From Nitrospirae bacterium RBG_16_43_11 (GTDB lineage Bacteria; Nitrospirota; 9FT-COMBO-42-15; HDB-SIOI813), in contig MHEI01000048.1 in the NCBI GenBank assembly GCA_001805165.1, positions 5,129 through 11,619 on the forward strand: a DNA stretch of 6,491 nt. Direction: 5' to 3'. Each line of letters begins with the position of its first letter. Position 1 is the first letter of the stretch. The position numbers and the translations under genes were made by a program. Shown here piece after piece: positions 1-6,334 of this stretch. The notes under the pieces were generated by a model. It did no database searches, had not been told where the DNA came from, and saw only the letters and a list, made by a program, of their open reading frames with translations.

Positions 1-1188
1 AATCCTTTTTATCGCCGTATTGCTGAAGAGACGCTTAATTATCTTCTTCGTGACATGCTTCATCCTGATGGAGGATTTTACACATCAGAGGATGCAGACA
101 GCGAAGGTTCAGAAGGGAAGTTTTATGTCTGGTCAAAGGAGGAATTTGCCTCTGTGTCCGGCAGTGATTCAGATATTGTAATGCGATACTTTGGGGTGAC
201 TGATGAGGGAAACCTGGAAGGTGAGAATATATTGCACGTTGACAGGGGGCTTAAGGCGCTTTCACATGAGTTCGACAAACCGGATGATGATATTCGGGAT
301 ATTATAGCAAGAGGGAAAGAAAGGCTGTTTGCAAAAAGAGGGGAAAGAGAGAGACCGTTTAAAGACACAAAGATTATAACAAGCTGGAATGGCCTGGCAA
401 TTTCTGCGTTTATTGAGGCATACAGGGCAACCGGTAAAGATCTGTATCTTGATATTGCAAGGAGGTCACTCGGGTTCATTGAATATAATCTCCCACAAGT
501 AGAGGGTAGACTGCTTCACGTCTGGAAGGACGGGATAGCAAAAATTAACGGCAATCTTGATGACTATGCTTTCCTTGTGTCAGCGCTTATTGACATGTTT
601 GAGGTGACTTTTGATGATAAGTATCTCCGGCAGGCAGAGAAGATGACTAACACAATGATTTATATCTTCCATGATAAGGATCGCGGAGGTTTTTTTAACG
701 CAGTGTCTGCACCGGAAAGGCTGTTTTACAGATTAAAGACAGGGACTGATCAATCAATTCCATCCGGTAATGGCATTGCTGCGATGAACCTTCTTAAACT
801 TTCCTCGTATCGGGATAATAGTGAGTATAAGGTTATAGCAGAAGAGGTGATACGCCTTTATTACAATGAAGCGAAAGAAGCTCCATTCAATTATGCATCC
901 ATCCTTTCTGCGGCTCTTTTCTGTTTAGGCGGCGCCACAGAGATAACCATCGTTGGAAGTAAAGATATTGAAGATACAAAGATGCTGTTGAGAAAAATAG
1001 GGGAAACATATATCCCTGACATGGTTATATATGTTGCGGATGAGACAAGCGAAGAGAAAGAAGTGATGCCTCAATTTTCAAAAGGTAAGAGTCAAAAGAA
1101 TGGGAAGGTCACTGTCTATGTATGTAAGGACTTTACATGCTCTGAGCCGCTGACAGAATCGGGAGAGATAGAACGGCAGTTCCAATAA
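1..1188 (+). CDS. YyaL/SPATA20-like protein (DUF255 family), C-terminal part; 5' end off the window
   Basis: The frame is open from base 1 and gives 395 residues before TAA. The first in-frame ATG (55) is internal: the residues before it (NPFYRRIAEETLNYLLRDM) already match the family. Full-length members are about 680-700 residues, with an N-terminal thioredoxin-like DUF255 domain and a C-terminal (alpha/alpha)6 barrel related to sugar epimerases and glycosidases. Only the barrel part is here. Family landmarks, counting from base 1, are GGFYTSEDADSEG (about 25-37), ITSWNGL (126-132), LDDYAFL (186-192), IPSGNG (253-258) and the terminal YVCKDFTCSEP. The usual YDGAIPSGNS appears as TDQSIPSGNG, a small departure. 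Biochemical function is not established for bacterial members; they are often annotated as thioredoxin-domain proteins. No signal peptide can be judged. No strong terminator follows. Identity is firm; role is unknown. Confidence 0.93.
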   Translation, partial: NPFYRRIAEETLNYLLRDMLHPDGGFYTSEDADSEGSEGKFYVWSKEEFASVSGSDSDIVMRYFGVTDEGNLEGENILHVDRGLKALSHEFDKPDDDIRDIIARGKERLFAKRGERERPFKDTKIITSWNGLAISAFIEAYRATGKDLYLDIARRSLGFIEYNLPQVEGRLLHVWKDGIAKINGNLDDYAFLVSALIDMFEVTFDDKYLRQAEKMTNTMIYIFHDKDRGGFFNAVSAPERLFYRLKTGTDQSIPSGNGIAAMNLLKLSSYRDNSEYKVIAEEVIRLYYNEAKEAPFNYASILSAALFCLGGATEITIVGSKDIEDTKMLLRKIGETYIPDMVIYVADETSEEKEVMPQFSKGKSQKNGKVTVYVCKDFTCSEPLTESGEIERQFQ

Positions 1189-1212
1189 GGCAGTGTTGTG
1201 TCTCTCGCCATA

Positions 1213-1232
1213 GCATTAATGGCCAGTAATGC
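1213..1232. repeat. short inverted repeat after the YyaL-like gene
   Basis: Perfect 6-bp arms GCATTA (1213-1218) and TAATGC (1227-1232) flank an 8-base loop, 24 bases after the TAA of the upstream gene. No T-run follows directly, so it is a poor intrinsic terminator. It may still be a weak RNA hairpin at the 3' end of the transcript, or chance in AT-rich DNA. Confidence 0.25.
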
Positions 1233-1244
1233 GTCAGCAGTAAG
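1224..1244 (+). repeat. degenerate three-unit heptamer resembling the nrdJ repeat
   Basis: Read in steps of seven this is CAGTAAT, GCGTCAG, CAGTAAG. The repeat inside nrdJ (minus strand, 4476-4435) contains CAGTAAA and CAGTCAG units in the same register, and an 11-base stretch GTCAGCAGTAA is identical in both places (1233-1243 and 4474-4464). It may be a decayed copy of the same repeat family. The match is short and could be coincidence. Confidence 0.25.
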
Positions 1245-1303
1245 AGTAATTTCTTCTCATTGATCAATTTGATTATTTTCCGGCATTATATCGTTATTTT
1301 TTG

Positions 1304-1346
1304 TTGCAATTAATATTCTAATTGTGCTACAAAATATACCGATAAT
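1304..1346 (+). promoter_or_regulatory. possible promoter for the porin-PBP operon
   Basis: The 233-bp spacer between 1188 and 1422 must hold the promoter if the porin is transcribed separately. The best sigma70-like pair I see is TTGCAA (1304-1309), an 18-base spacer and TACAAA (1328-1333). A second -10-like box, GATAAT (1341-1346, five of six), has no good -35. The region is very AT-rich, so such matches are easy to find by chance. No Pho-box-like direct repeat was seen. Confidence 0.3.
1307..1324. promoter_or_regulatory. inverted repeat in the putative porin promoter (possible operator)
   Basis: CAATTA (1307-1312) and TAATTG (1319-1324) form a perfect 6-bp inverted repeat with a 6-base spacer. 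It sits between the candidate -35 and -10 boxes of the porin operon. An 18-bp dyad in this position suits a dimeric repressor or activator site. I do not recognise a named consensus. Confidence 0.25.
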
Positions 1347-1421
1347 ATAAACCTTCGAAGATTCCACATCATAAGAAAGTTTTATCAACAATTTTTTAAT
1401 CAAAAAGGAGGAGGGAAACGT

Positions 1422-2504
1422 ATGAAAAGGATTTTGCAGGTGCTAACATTGCTGACAGCTATCTTTATTGCGGGTATATCCGGCGGCTATGCCTTCGAGC
1501 TTAACGGATTTACCGATGTTTCATTCACTAAAAGTACAGAGGGAAATAATCGGCCAGTTGGAGATGATGAGTACAGAAATGGAGACTTTGCCTTTGGTAC
1601 CCTCGATCTGTATTTAGCTCAAACAGTGGACGACATAGACGTCCTGGTTGAGTTGATTGTAGAAAAGGGTAATGTGCTGGACTTAGAGAGACTCACTATT
1701 GGATATACATTCAGTGACGCTGCCAAACTTCGTGTAGGCAGGTTTCATACCCCTATAGGATTCTGGAATAATGCATATCACCATGGAGTTCAGCTCCAGC
1801 CAACGATTGAAAGGCCTGACTTCCTGAAGTTTGAAGATGACGGCGGCATCATTCCAACTCACGTTGTTGGTGCAAGCCTTTCCGGTCGGGTTAATACAGG
1901 GGTAGGCGCCGTTGACTATTCAGTCATGATTGGTAACGGACCAATGATTGAGACAGTTGAAGGTGTACTTTCACCGAATAATATTTCTGACAATAATGTT
2001 GGCAAGGCAGTAGCGTTTAATGCTGCCATATCACCATCTGCTTTAGAGGGGCTTAAACTTGGTGTTTCAGGCCATATTGCCGAGATAAAGAGTAATGATA
2101 TCCCTATGACTGTAGCTGTTGACCAGGCTATTTATGCCTTTGCTGCTACATATGCAAACGGACCTCTTGGCCTTGCGGCAGAGTACTATACGATTAATGA
2201 CAAAGACGAGGCAACAGAAGATGATTTCAGCAACAATGCATATTATGGTTTGATAACCTATACATTTATGGAGAAGTGGGTTCCTTATGTTATGTATGAA
2301 AATTTGTCAGTAGAAGACTCAGTAGGAGATGTGGATCCATATATGGCTGCCTTGGAAATAGGGAAAGATACTGAAGAGTTAACGGTTGGTCTTCGCTATA
2401 ACATCAACTACAGGAGCTCTGTTAAAGGTGAATACAGGAATATTATTGATGAGGGTGGAGCAGATTGGAATGAAGTTGCATTCCAGTGGGCGCTTGCATT
2501 TTAG
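1422..2504 (+). CDS. porin-like outer-membrane beta-barrel protein
   Basis: A 360-residue protein with an export signal: basic MKR, hydrophobic core to about residue 20 and likely cleavage after GYA (residue 24), leaving FELNGFTDVSF. The mature part alternates short beta-strand-like stretches with Asp/Asn/Gly-rich loops and ends in FQWALAF. A C-terminal Phe with alternating aromatic or hydrophobic residues is the usual outer-membrane assembly signal. The stretch LRVGRFHTPIGFWNNAYHHG (about 103-122) resembles a conserved strand of porins in the OprO/OprP-like and short-chain porin group. The length (about 336 mature residues) suits a 14-18 strand porin. The start is secure: AAGGAGGAGGG at 1405-1415 lies 6 bases upstream. 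A PBP-domain gene follows after 54 bp, probably in the same transcript, hinting at uptake of an anion such as phosphate. The substrate is inference; the fold and location are well supported. Confidence 0.82.
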   Translation: MKRILQVLTLLTAIFIAGISGGYAFELNGFTDVSFTKSTEGNNRPVGDDEYRNGDFAFGTLDLYLAQTVDDIDVLVELIVEKGNVLDLERLTIGYTFSDAAKLRVGRFHTPIGFWNNAYHHGVQLQPTIERPDFLKFEDDGGIIPTHVVGASLSGRVNTGVGAVDYSVMIGNGPMIETVEGVLSPNNISDNNVGKAVAFNAAISPSALEGLKLGVSGHIAEIKSNDIPMTVAVDQAIYAFAATYANGPLGLAAEYYTINDKDEATEDDFSNNAYYGLITYTFMEKWVPYVMYENLSVEDSVGDVDPYMAALEIGKDTEELTVGLRYNINYRSSVKGEYRNIIDEGGADWNEVAFQWALAF

Positions 2505-2507
2505 TGT

Positions 2508-2537
2508 ATTTAAAATCTCAGATATGAAATTTTAAAT
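2508..2537. repeat. intercistronic inverted repeat between porin and PBP genes
   Basis: Perfect 9-bp arms ATTTAAAAT (2508-2516) and ATTTTAAAT (2529-2537) are separated by 12 bases, starting 3 bases after the porin stop. All paired bases are A or T, so the RNA hairpin would be weak. It could slow 3' decay of the porin message or be an AT-rich protein site; chance is possible. Confidence 0.3.
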
Positions 2538-2558
2538 TCTATTAATAGGAGGAAATAA

Positions 2559-3011
2559 ATGAAATTTGCAAAATTGGGTTTTGTGGTAGGTCTTATCACA
2601 TTACTGTTATCAGGCACTTTCTATGCAAGTGCCTATGCGAGGGAACTCGCCATAATAGCAAATAAGGATTATCCGTTGAACTCAATTTCCGCCTCTGCTG
2701 TTAAGGATATATACCTTGGTGAAAAGACATCTGAAGGGGGAGTAAAGATCAAGCCTATGGAGCAAAAAGATGAGGCAATAAAGAAGAGGTTTATAGAAAA
2801 GGTTATGGGTAGTACAGTTGACGGATATAAGGCATACTGGATAAAAAAATTCTTCCAGGAAGGGGTGACCCCTCCTACATCAAAGGGTTCACCTGTTGAG
2901 ATGATTCAGGCGATTAGTCAGACCGGGGGATCAGTTGGTTATGTCTGGGCGGATGAGGTTAAGGGTGATTCCGGAGTAAAGGTTCTGTTGAAGATAGAGG
3001 TGGGGAATTAG
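2559..3011 (+). CDS. small secreted PstS-like (PBP-domain) substrate-binding protein
   Basis: A 150-residue protein with a clear signal peptide: MKFAK, a hydrophobic core and the AYA cleavage motif at residues 25-27, leaving about 123 mature residues starting RELAIIANKDYPL. There is no lipobox Cys. The mature part matches the PBP-like (PF12849) family of short 'phosphate ABC transporter substrate-binding' proteins: SASAVKDIYLG (48-58), then IKPMEQKDEAIKKRFIEKVMG (64-84), a KAYWIKKFF segment, and GGSVGYVWADEV near the end. It is about half the length of PstS (around 300 or more), so it probably carries one lobe or a minimal domain. AGGAGG at 2547-2552 lies 6 bases before ATG. It follows the porin by 54 bp, so the two are probably co-transcribed. 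No pstCAB genes are in the window. Ligand and partner are unproven; it may bind phosphate or act as a periplasmic sensor. Confidence 0.85.
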   Translation: MKFAKLGFVVGLITLLLSGTFYASAYARELAIIANKDYPLNSISASAVKDIYLGEKTSEGGVKIKPMEQKDEAIKKRFIEKVMGSTVDGYKAYWIKKFFQEGVTPPTSKGSPVEMIQAISQTGGSVGYVWADEVKGDSGVKVLLKIEVGN

Positions 3012-3016
3012 TTTCC

Positions 3017-3883
3017 TTATGGGAAGATTTCTGCCGGGAGACCTGTTATTTCCCTGACTGTTTGAGCAATGAAATTCAGTTTGTCCTCTGTGAGGGGGGT
3101 GACGTAGTCCTCGGCAGGTGGCCTTGCCACCGTGTATAACTGGACGAGGCGTATCATTCCCCCATACTTTCTTATCTCATTCAACCTGTTGCAATAATAT
3201 TCTATTTCCTCATACGAGGGGGGAATGTTGTTTATCCTGTTAAAGCAGCTCTGGATAACTACGGCATGTTTCCTTGCGGTTATAATGATATTATTTAGTA
3301 TGTCTTTAAATGATATATGGCTTCGTGATATATCTTTGAAGTAGCTCTCACTCCCTGCATCAAGCTTAACCCATACATCACCATTGTATCTGTACATCAG
3401 GTCTATTGCATCCTGAACCCTTAAACGGTTCAGGCAGGACGCATTAGTAATCAGCACTAACTTTGTTTCATCATGCTTAACCCGTATTATCTCCTCCACA
3501 ACTTCATAGAAATTCGTGAAAGTAGTCGGTTCTGCATCTCCTGAGATTGCAATATCTGAAAGATGCCGTAATTCAACCGGTGTTGTGTCAAACGGCGGGA
3601 TTGTAAAGAGATTCCCGGATATTACTGAATCGAGAGTTTCTTTAAGTTCAGTGCCGATACGTTTAATGTCCACCTTTACAGGTTGTATGTAATTAGTCCG
3701 GTTTACCTGGCAATAGACACAGTCAAAATTGCAGATCCTGTCAGGATTAAGGTTTATGCCGACAGATATTCCCTTTGACCTCCTCGAAAGGACAGGATAG
3801 ACATACTTATTATTTGCAAAGGTGCGGCTATGATCTGTGTACGGCATATCATCAGAATAGCCCGTTACGATAAGCCCTGTCAA
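3017..3883 (-). CDS. radical SAM protein, COG0731 (wyosine/TYW1-like) type
   Basis: Up to 288 residues. The cluster-binding motif CNFDCVYC (Cys 51, 55, 58) has the CX3CX2C spacing of radical SAM enzymes that hold a 4Fe-4S cluster and cleave S-adenosylmethionine. Other family landmarks are YPVLSRRSKGISVGINL just before it, ISGDAEPTTFTNF (113-125, the SAM-contacting GE-like motif), LVLITNAS (142-149), WVKLDAGS (171-178) and IRLVQLYTVARPPAE (244-258). These fit the bacterial COG0731 group related to archaeal Taw1/TYW1, whose substrate in bacteria is unknown. It is not an NrdG-type activase. The frame starts after the nrdJ TAA: AGC, then TTG at 3883-3881. No good ribosome site precedes it, so coupling to nrdJ termination is likely. 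An ATG at 3847-3845 (residue 13) is an equally credible start and would leave 276 residues. It ends 5 bp from the convergent PBP gene. Confidence 0.88.
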   Translation of the reverse strand: MTGLIVTGYSDDMPYTDHSRTFANNKYVYPVLSRRSKGISVGINLNPDRICNFDCVYCQVNRTNYIQPVKVDIKRIGTELKETLDSVISGNLFTIPPFDTTPVELRHLSDIAISGDAEPTTFTNFYEVVEEIIRVKHDETKLVLITNASCLNRLRVQDAIDLMYRYNGDVWVKLDAGSESYFKDISRSHISFKDILNNIIITARKHAVVIQSCFNRINNIPPSYEEIEYYCNRLNEIRKYGGMIRLVQLYTVARPPAEDYVTPLTEDKLNFIAQTVREITGLPAEIFP

Positions 3884-3886
3884 GCT

Positions 3887-6232
3887 TTAGTAACACTTGC
3901 TGTGCCCGCAGAAATGACACTTTTCACACCCTTCTGAGAATTCCATTTCGCAGCCGCAGTCAGGACATGCAGCCCCGATACGTCTGTCATACTCTACGCT
4001 AAGTTCCTTGTTAACCTCTCCCTGTTTACTTATCATATACTCAAGGACGGCCTTTGAAATGGCATCGGAGCATGAGTGGATTATGTTTTTACCAAGGCCA
4101 TATGGCTGATTACATCTGATGCCTATGAGCTGCCTTATTACGGATTGCGGTGATACACCACTTCTGAATGCAAGGGATATAAGTCTTCCGATAGCCTCAT
4201 TCTGTGAACCTTCACATCCGCCTGCCTTTCCCATGTTGCAGAACACCTCAAACGGTCTCCCATTCTCATCTTCATTTACAGTAACATACAGGTCACCACA
4301 GGATGTCCTCATTTTATTTGTAACTCCGGTGGTTGTCTTAGGTCTTGGCCTCGGTTCTATGAGCGGATGAGACGGCCTGGAATCCTTACGTTCTTCCTGC
4401 CTGGGGAGCAAAAAGTCCAACTCCTGTTCTTTTTCTGATTTCTGACTACTGACTACTGACTGTTTACTGCTGACTGCTTCCTTGGCTTTCCCCTGGCTCT
4501 TTCCCACATTCATCACCTGCTCTGAACGGCTGCCATCCCTGTAAACAGTAATCCCCTTACACCCAAGTTTATATGCCAGTATATATGCATCCTTAACATC
4601 ATCTACAGTGGCTCCTAACGGCATATTGATAGTCTTTGATACAGCGCTGTCAGTATACTCCTGAAATGCTGCCTGCATCCTTACATGCCATTCTGATGCC
4701 ACATCATGTGCTGTGGCAAATATATCCTGCCATTTGGCTGGAACTTCATTAAGCCCTCTTACAGAGCCATGATTAGCAATAATCTTATTAATAAGGTCAT
4801 CGCTCCAGAACCCCTCAGCCTTTGCTATATCTATAAATGTTTCCTGCACATATGGGAGATGTTCACCACCCATGACATTCTTGTACCATATAAGGCTGAA
4901 TTCAGGCTCACACCCGCCTGAAGTATCCGCAATCATGCTCAGCGTCCCTGTTGGGGCGACTGTAGTGATATAGGCATTCCTGAGCCTTTTACCCTGTTTT
5001 TTATAGACAGAGCCCTCCCAGTTTGGAAACACCCCGCGTTTTTCTGCCATTCTTTCAGACTCACTATGCCCTATATCCCTGATAAACTGCATGACACTAC
5101 GGGCACTGTCTATCCCTTCCAAAGAATCATAGGCAAGGCCGAGTTTAAAGAGCATCCTTGCAAAACCCATTAACCCGAGTCCTATCTTCCTGTTACTCTT
5201 TGTAACCTCTCCTATCTGCGTAATGGGGTAGTGGTTCATATCAATAACATTATCGAGGAAGTGGACAGATGTACGGACAGTCCGCTCAAGCCTGTCCCAG
5301 TCAACTACAGCCTTGCCATCCATGTGTGTCACATGGACTTCAAGGTTAATACTGCCGAGGTTACATGATTCATAAGGGATGAGCGGCTGTTCACCGCAGG
5401 GATTCGTAGCCTCTATGCTGCCGGCATGCGGTGTGGGATTTGCCCTGTTAGTCGTATCTATGAAAAACAGTCCAGGCTCACCATTCTTCCATGCATTATT
5501 TGCGATCTTATCAAATACCTCCCTTGCACTGAGCTTTGATGCCGGTTGCCCCGTCCTTGGGCTTAACAGGTCATACGGCTCATCTTTAACAACAGCCTCC
5601 ATGAACCTGTCAGTAATAGCCACACTTATATTAAAGTTTGTAACATCATTTTCATTAATCTTGCAGTCTATGAATTCAAGTATATCAGGGTGGTCAACTC
5701 TGAGGATACCCATGTTTGCACCGCGTCTTGTGCCTCCCTGCTTCACTGCCTCAGTTGCATGGTTAAAGACCTTCATAAAAGAGATGGGGCCTGAGGCAAC
5801 ACCGCCTGTAGTGCGAACCACATCGTTTTTGGGTCTTAACCTTGAGAAGGAAAAACCTGTTCCCCCGCCGGACTTATGTATGATTGCGGCCTGCTTTACA
5901 GATTCGAAAATACCTTCCATTGAATCCTCTATAGGAAGTACAAAACATGCGGACAACTGCTGAAGCTCCCTTCCGGCGTTCATCAGGGTAGGGGAGTTTG
6001 GCAGGAACTCCTTCTTAACCATAAGCTGGTAAAACTTTTCTTCAGCCCTTGCAAGATCGGCAGTGCCGTCATAGATAAGTTCTGCCTGAGCGATGTTCCT
6101 TGCGACCCTCCGGAACATATCCTTCGGCGTTTCCACCACCTGCCCCTTGTCATTCTTTGCAAGGTAGCGCTTCTCCAAAACCTTGATGGCGTTCTGAGAA
6201 AATAACGGTTCTGAAATTTCTTTTGTGGGCAT
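3887..6232 (-). CDS. nrdJ: vitamin B12-dependent (class II) ribonucleoside reductase
   Basis: Converts ribonucleotides to deoxyribonucleotides in the cytoplasm using adenosylcobalamin, independent of oxygen. I place the start at 6232 (781 residues): AGGAGG lies 6 bases upstream, while the ATG at 6280 falls inside the predicted promoter. In this numbering the barrel carries LSACFVLP with redox Cys96 and TNPCGEQPL with Asn277, thiyl-site Cys279 and Glu281. SCNLGSI has the second redox Cys290, 11 residues after Cys279 as in Thermotoga NrdJ. APTGTLSMIADTSGG (about 426-440) is the phosphate-binding region. The catalytic part ends near ITVYRDGSR (561-569). A low-complexity linker (about 570-640) with a 14-residue heptamer-encoded insert (586-599) follows, then the TSCG domain (from about 643). 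The tail has a zinc-ribbon-like cysteine cluster (Cys 756, 759, 761, 769, 772, 775, 780), likely for thioredoxin-linked re-reduction. All expected catalytic residues are present. It heads an operon with the radical SAM gene. Confidence 0.96.
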   Translation of the reverse strand: MPTKEISEPLFSQNAIKVLEKRYLAKNDKGQVVETPKDMFRRVARNIAQAELIYDGTADLARAEEKFYQLMVKKEFLPNSPTLMNAGRELQQLSACFVLPIEDSMEGIFESVKQAAIIHKSGGGTGFSFSRLRPKNDVVRTTGGVASGPISFMKVFNHATEAVKQGGTRRGANMGILRVDHPDILEFIDCKINENDVTNFNISVAITDRFMEAVVKDEPYDLLSPRTGQPASKLSAREVFDKIANNAWKNGEPGLFFIDTTNRANPTPHAGSIEATNPCGEQPLIPYESCNLGSINLEVHVTHMDGKAVVDWDRLERTVRTSVHFLDNVIDMNHYPITQIGEVTKSNRKIGLGLMGFARMLFKLGLAYDSLEGIDSARSVMQFIRDIGHSESERMAEKRGVFPNWEGSVYKKQGKRLRNAYITTVAPTGTLSMIADTSGGCEPEFSLIWYKNVMGGEHLPYVQETFIDIAKAEGFWSDDLINKIIANHGSVRGLNEVPAKWQDIFATAHDVASEWHVRMQAAFQEYTDSAVSKTINMPLGATVDDVKDAYILAYKLGCKGITVYRDGSRSEQVMNVGKSQGKAKEAVSSKQSVVSSQKSEKEQELDFLLPRQEERKDSRPSHPLIEPRPRPKTTTGVTNKMRTSCGDLYVTVNEDENGRPFEVFCNMGKAGGCEGSQNEAIGRLISLAFRSGVSPQSVIRQLIGIRCNQPYGLGKNIIHSCSDAISKAVLEYMISKQGEVNKELSVEYDRRIGAACPDCGCEMEFSEGCEKCHFCGHSKCY
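4435..4476 (-). repeat. heptamer tandem repeat inserted in the nrdJ linker
   Basis: On the coding (minus) strand six 7-base units follow one another: CAGTCAG, CAGTAAA, CAGTCAG, TAGTCAG, TAGTCAG, AAATCAG. The 42 bp keep frame and encode AVSSKQSVVSSQKS, a Ser/Gln/Val-rich stretch unlike its surroundings. It lies in the flexible linker between the catalytic barrel and the C-terminal TSCG/cysteine region, where insertion should be tolerated. Similar 'SSQ/AVSSQQ' linkers from short tandem repeats occur in many bacterial genomes (recollection, not checked). Confidence 0.75.
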
Positions 6233-6238
6233 AAGGGA

Positions 6239-6244
6239 CCTCCT
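6239..6244 (-). promoter_or_regulatory. ribosome binding site that decides the nrdJ start
   Basis: AGGAGG on the minus strand, 6 bases upstream of ATG 6232-6230. The alternative ATG at 6280 has no comparable site and lies between the -35 and -10 boxes, so it should not be in the mRNA. Confidence 0.88.
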
Positions 6245-6267
6245 GTTTGATCGTAAAAAACGAATGA

Positions 6268-6296
6268 AGTCTACACCCATAGAGTATTTTTGTCAA
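6268..6296 (-). promoter_or_regulatory. sigma70-type promoter of nrdJ
   Basis: On the minus strand a consensus TTGACA (6296-6291), a 17-base spacer and TAGACT (6273-6268, four of six) form a good promoter. Transcription would begin near 6260, leaving a leader of about 28 bases with the AGGAGG site. Such a short leader leaves no room for a cobalamin riboswitch. A weaker candidate, TGGACA (6341-6336) with CACAAT (6319-6314), lies under the NrdR-like boxes. Confidence 0.7.
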
Positions 6297-6304
6297 GGGG
6301 GGAA

Positions 6305-6320
6305 AATCTACATATTGTGA
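6305..6320 (-). promoter_or_regulatory. candidate NrdR box, proximal
   Basis: Minus-strand TCACAATATGTAGATT agrees with the NrdR consensus acaCwAtATaTwGwgt at 13 of 16 positions by my alignment, including the central CAATAT-TAG core. NrdR is the ATP/dATP-sensing repressor of ribonucleotide reductase genes. The box ends 9 bp upstream of the nrdJ -35, an unusual but workable place for a repressor. Confidence 0.5.
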
Positions 6321-6334
6321 TTTTTTTAAGACGT

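Noticed and set aside
123..479. 118-codon minus-strand frame inside the YyaL-like gene
   Set aside because: The + strand carries unmistakable family motifs throughout; the antisense frame is low-complexity and Ser-rich.
3052..3064. Third copy of the heptamer repeat (AAACAGTCAG on the minus strand)
   Set aside because: It is a single 10-base match within conserved radical SAM coding sequence, without neighbouring units; chance is sufficient.
3017..3883. NrdG (class III reductase activase)
   Set aside because: The neighbouring reductase is class II with no glycyl-radical motif, and the protein has COG0731-type motifs such as YPVLSRR and VQLYTVARPPAE.
4119..4370. 83-codon + strand frame opposite the nrdJ C-terminal domain
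   Set aside because: It is a shadow of a strongly conserved coding region on the other strand.
5379..5963. 194-codon open frame on the + strand
   Set aside because: It lies fully antisense to the conserved catalytic core of nrdJ, has no ribosome site and resembles no protein family.
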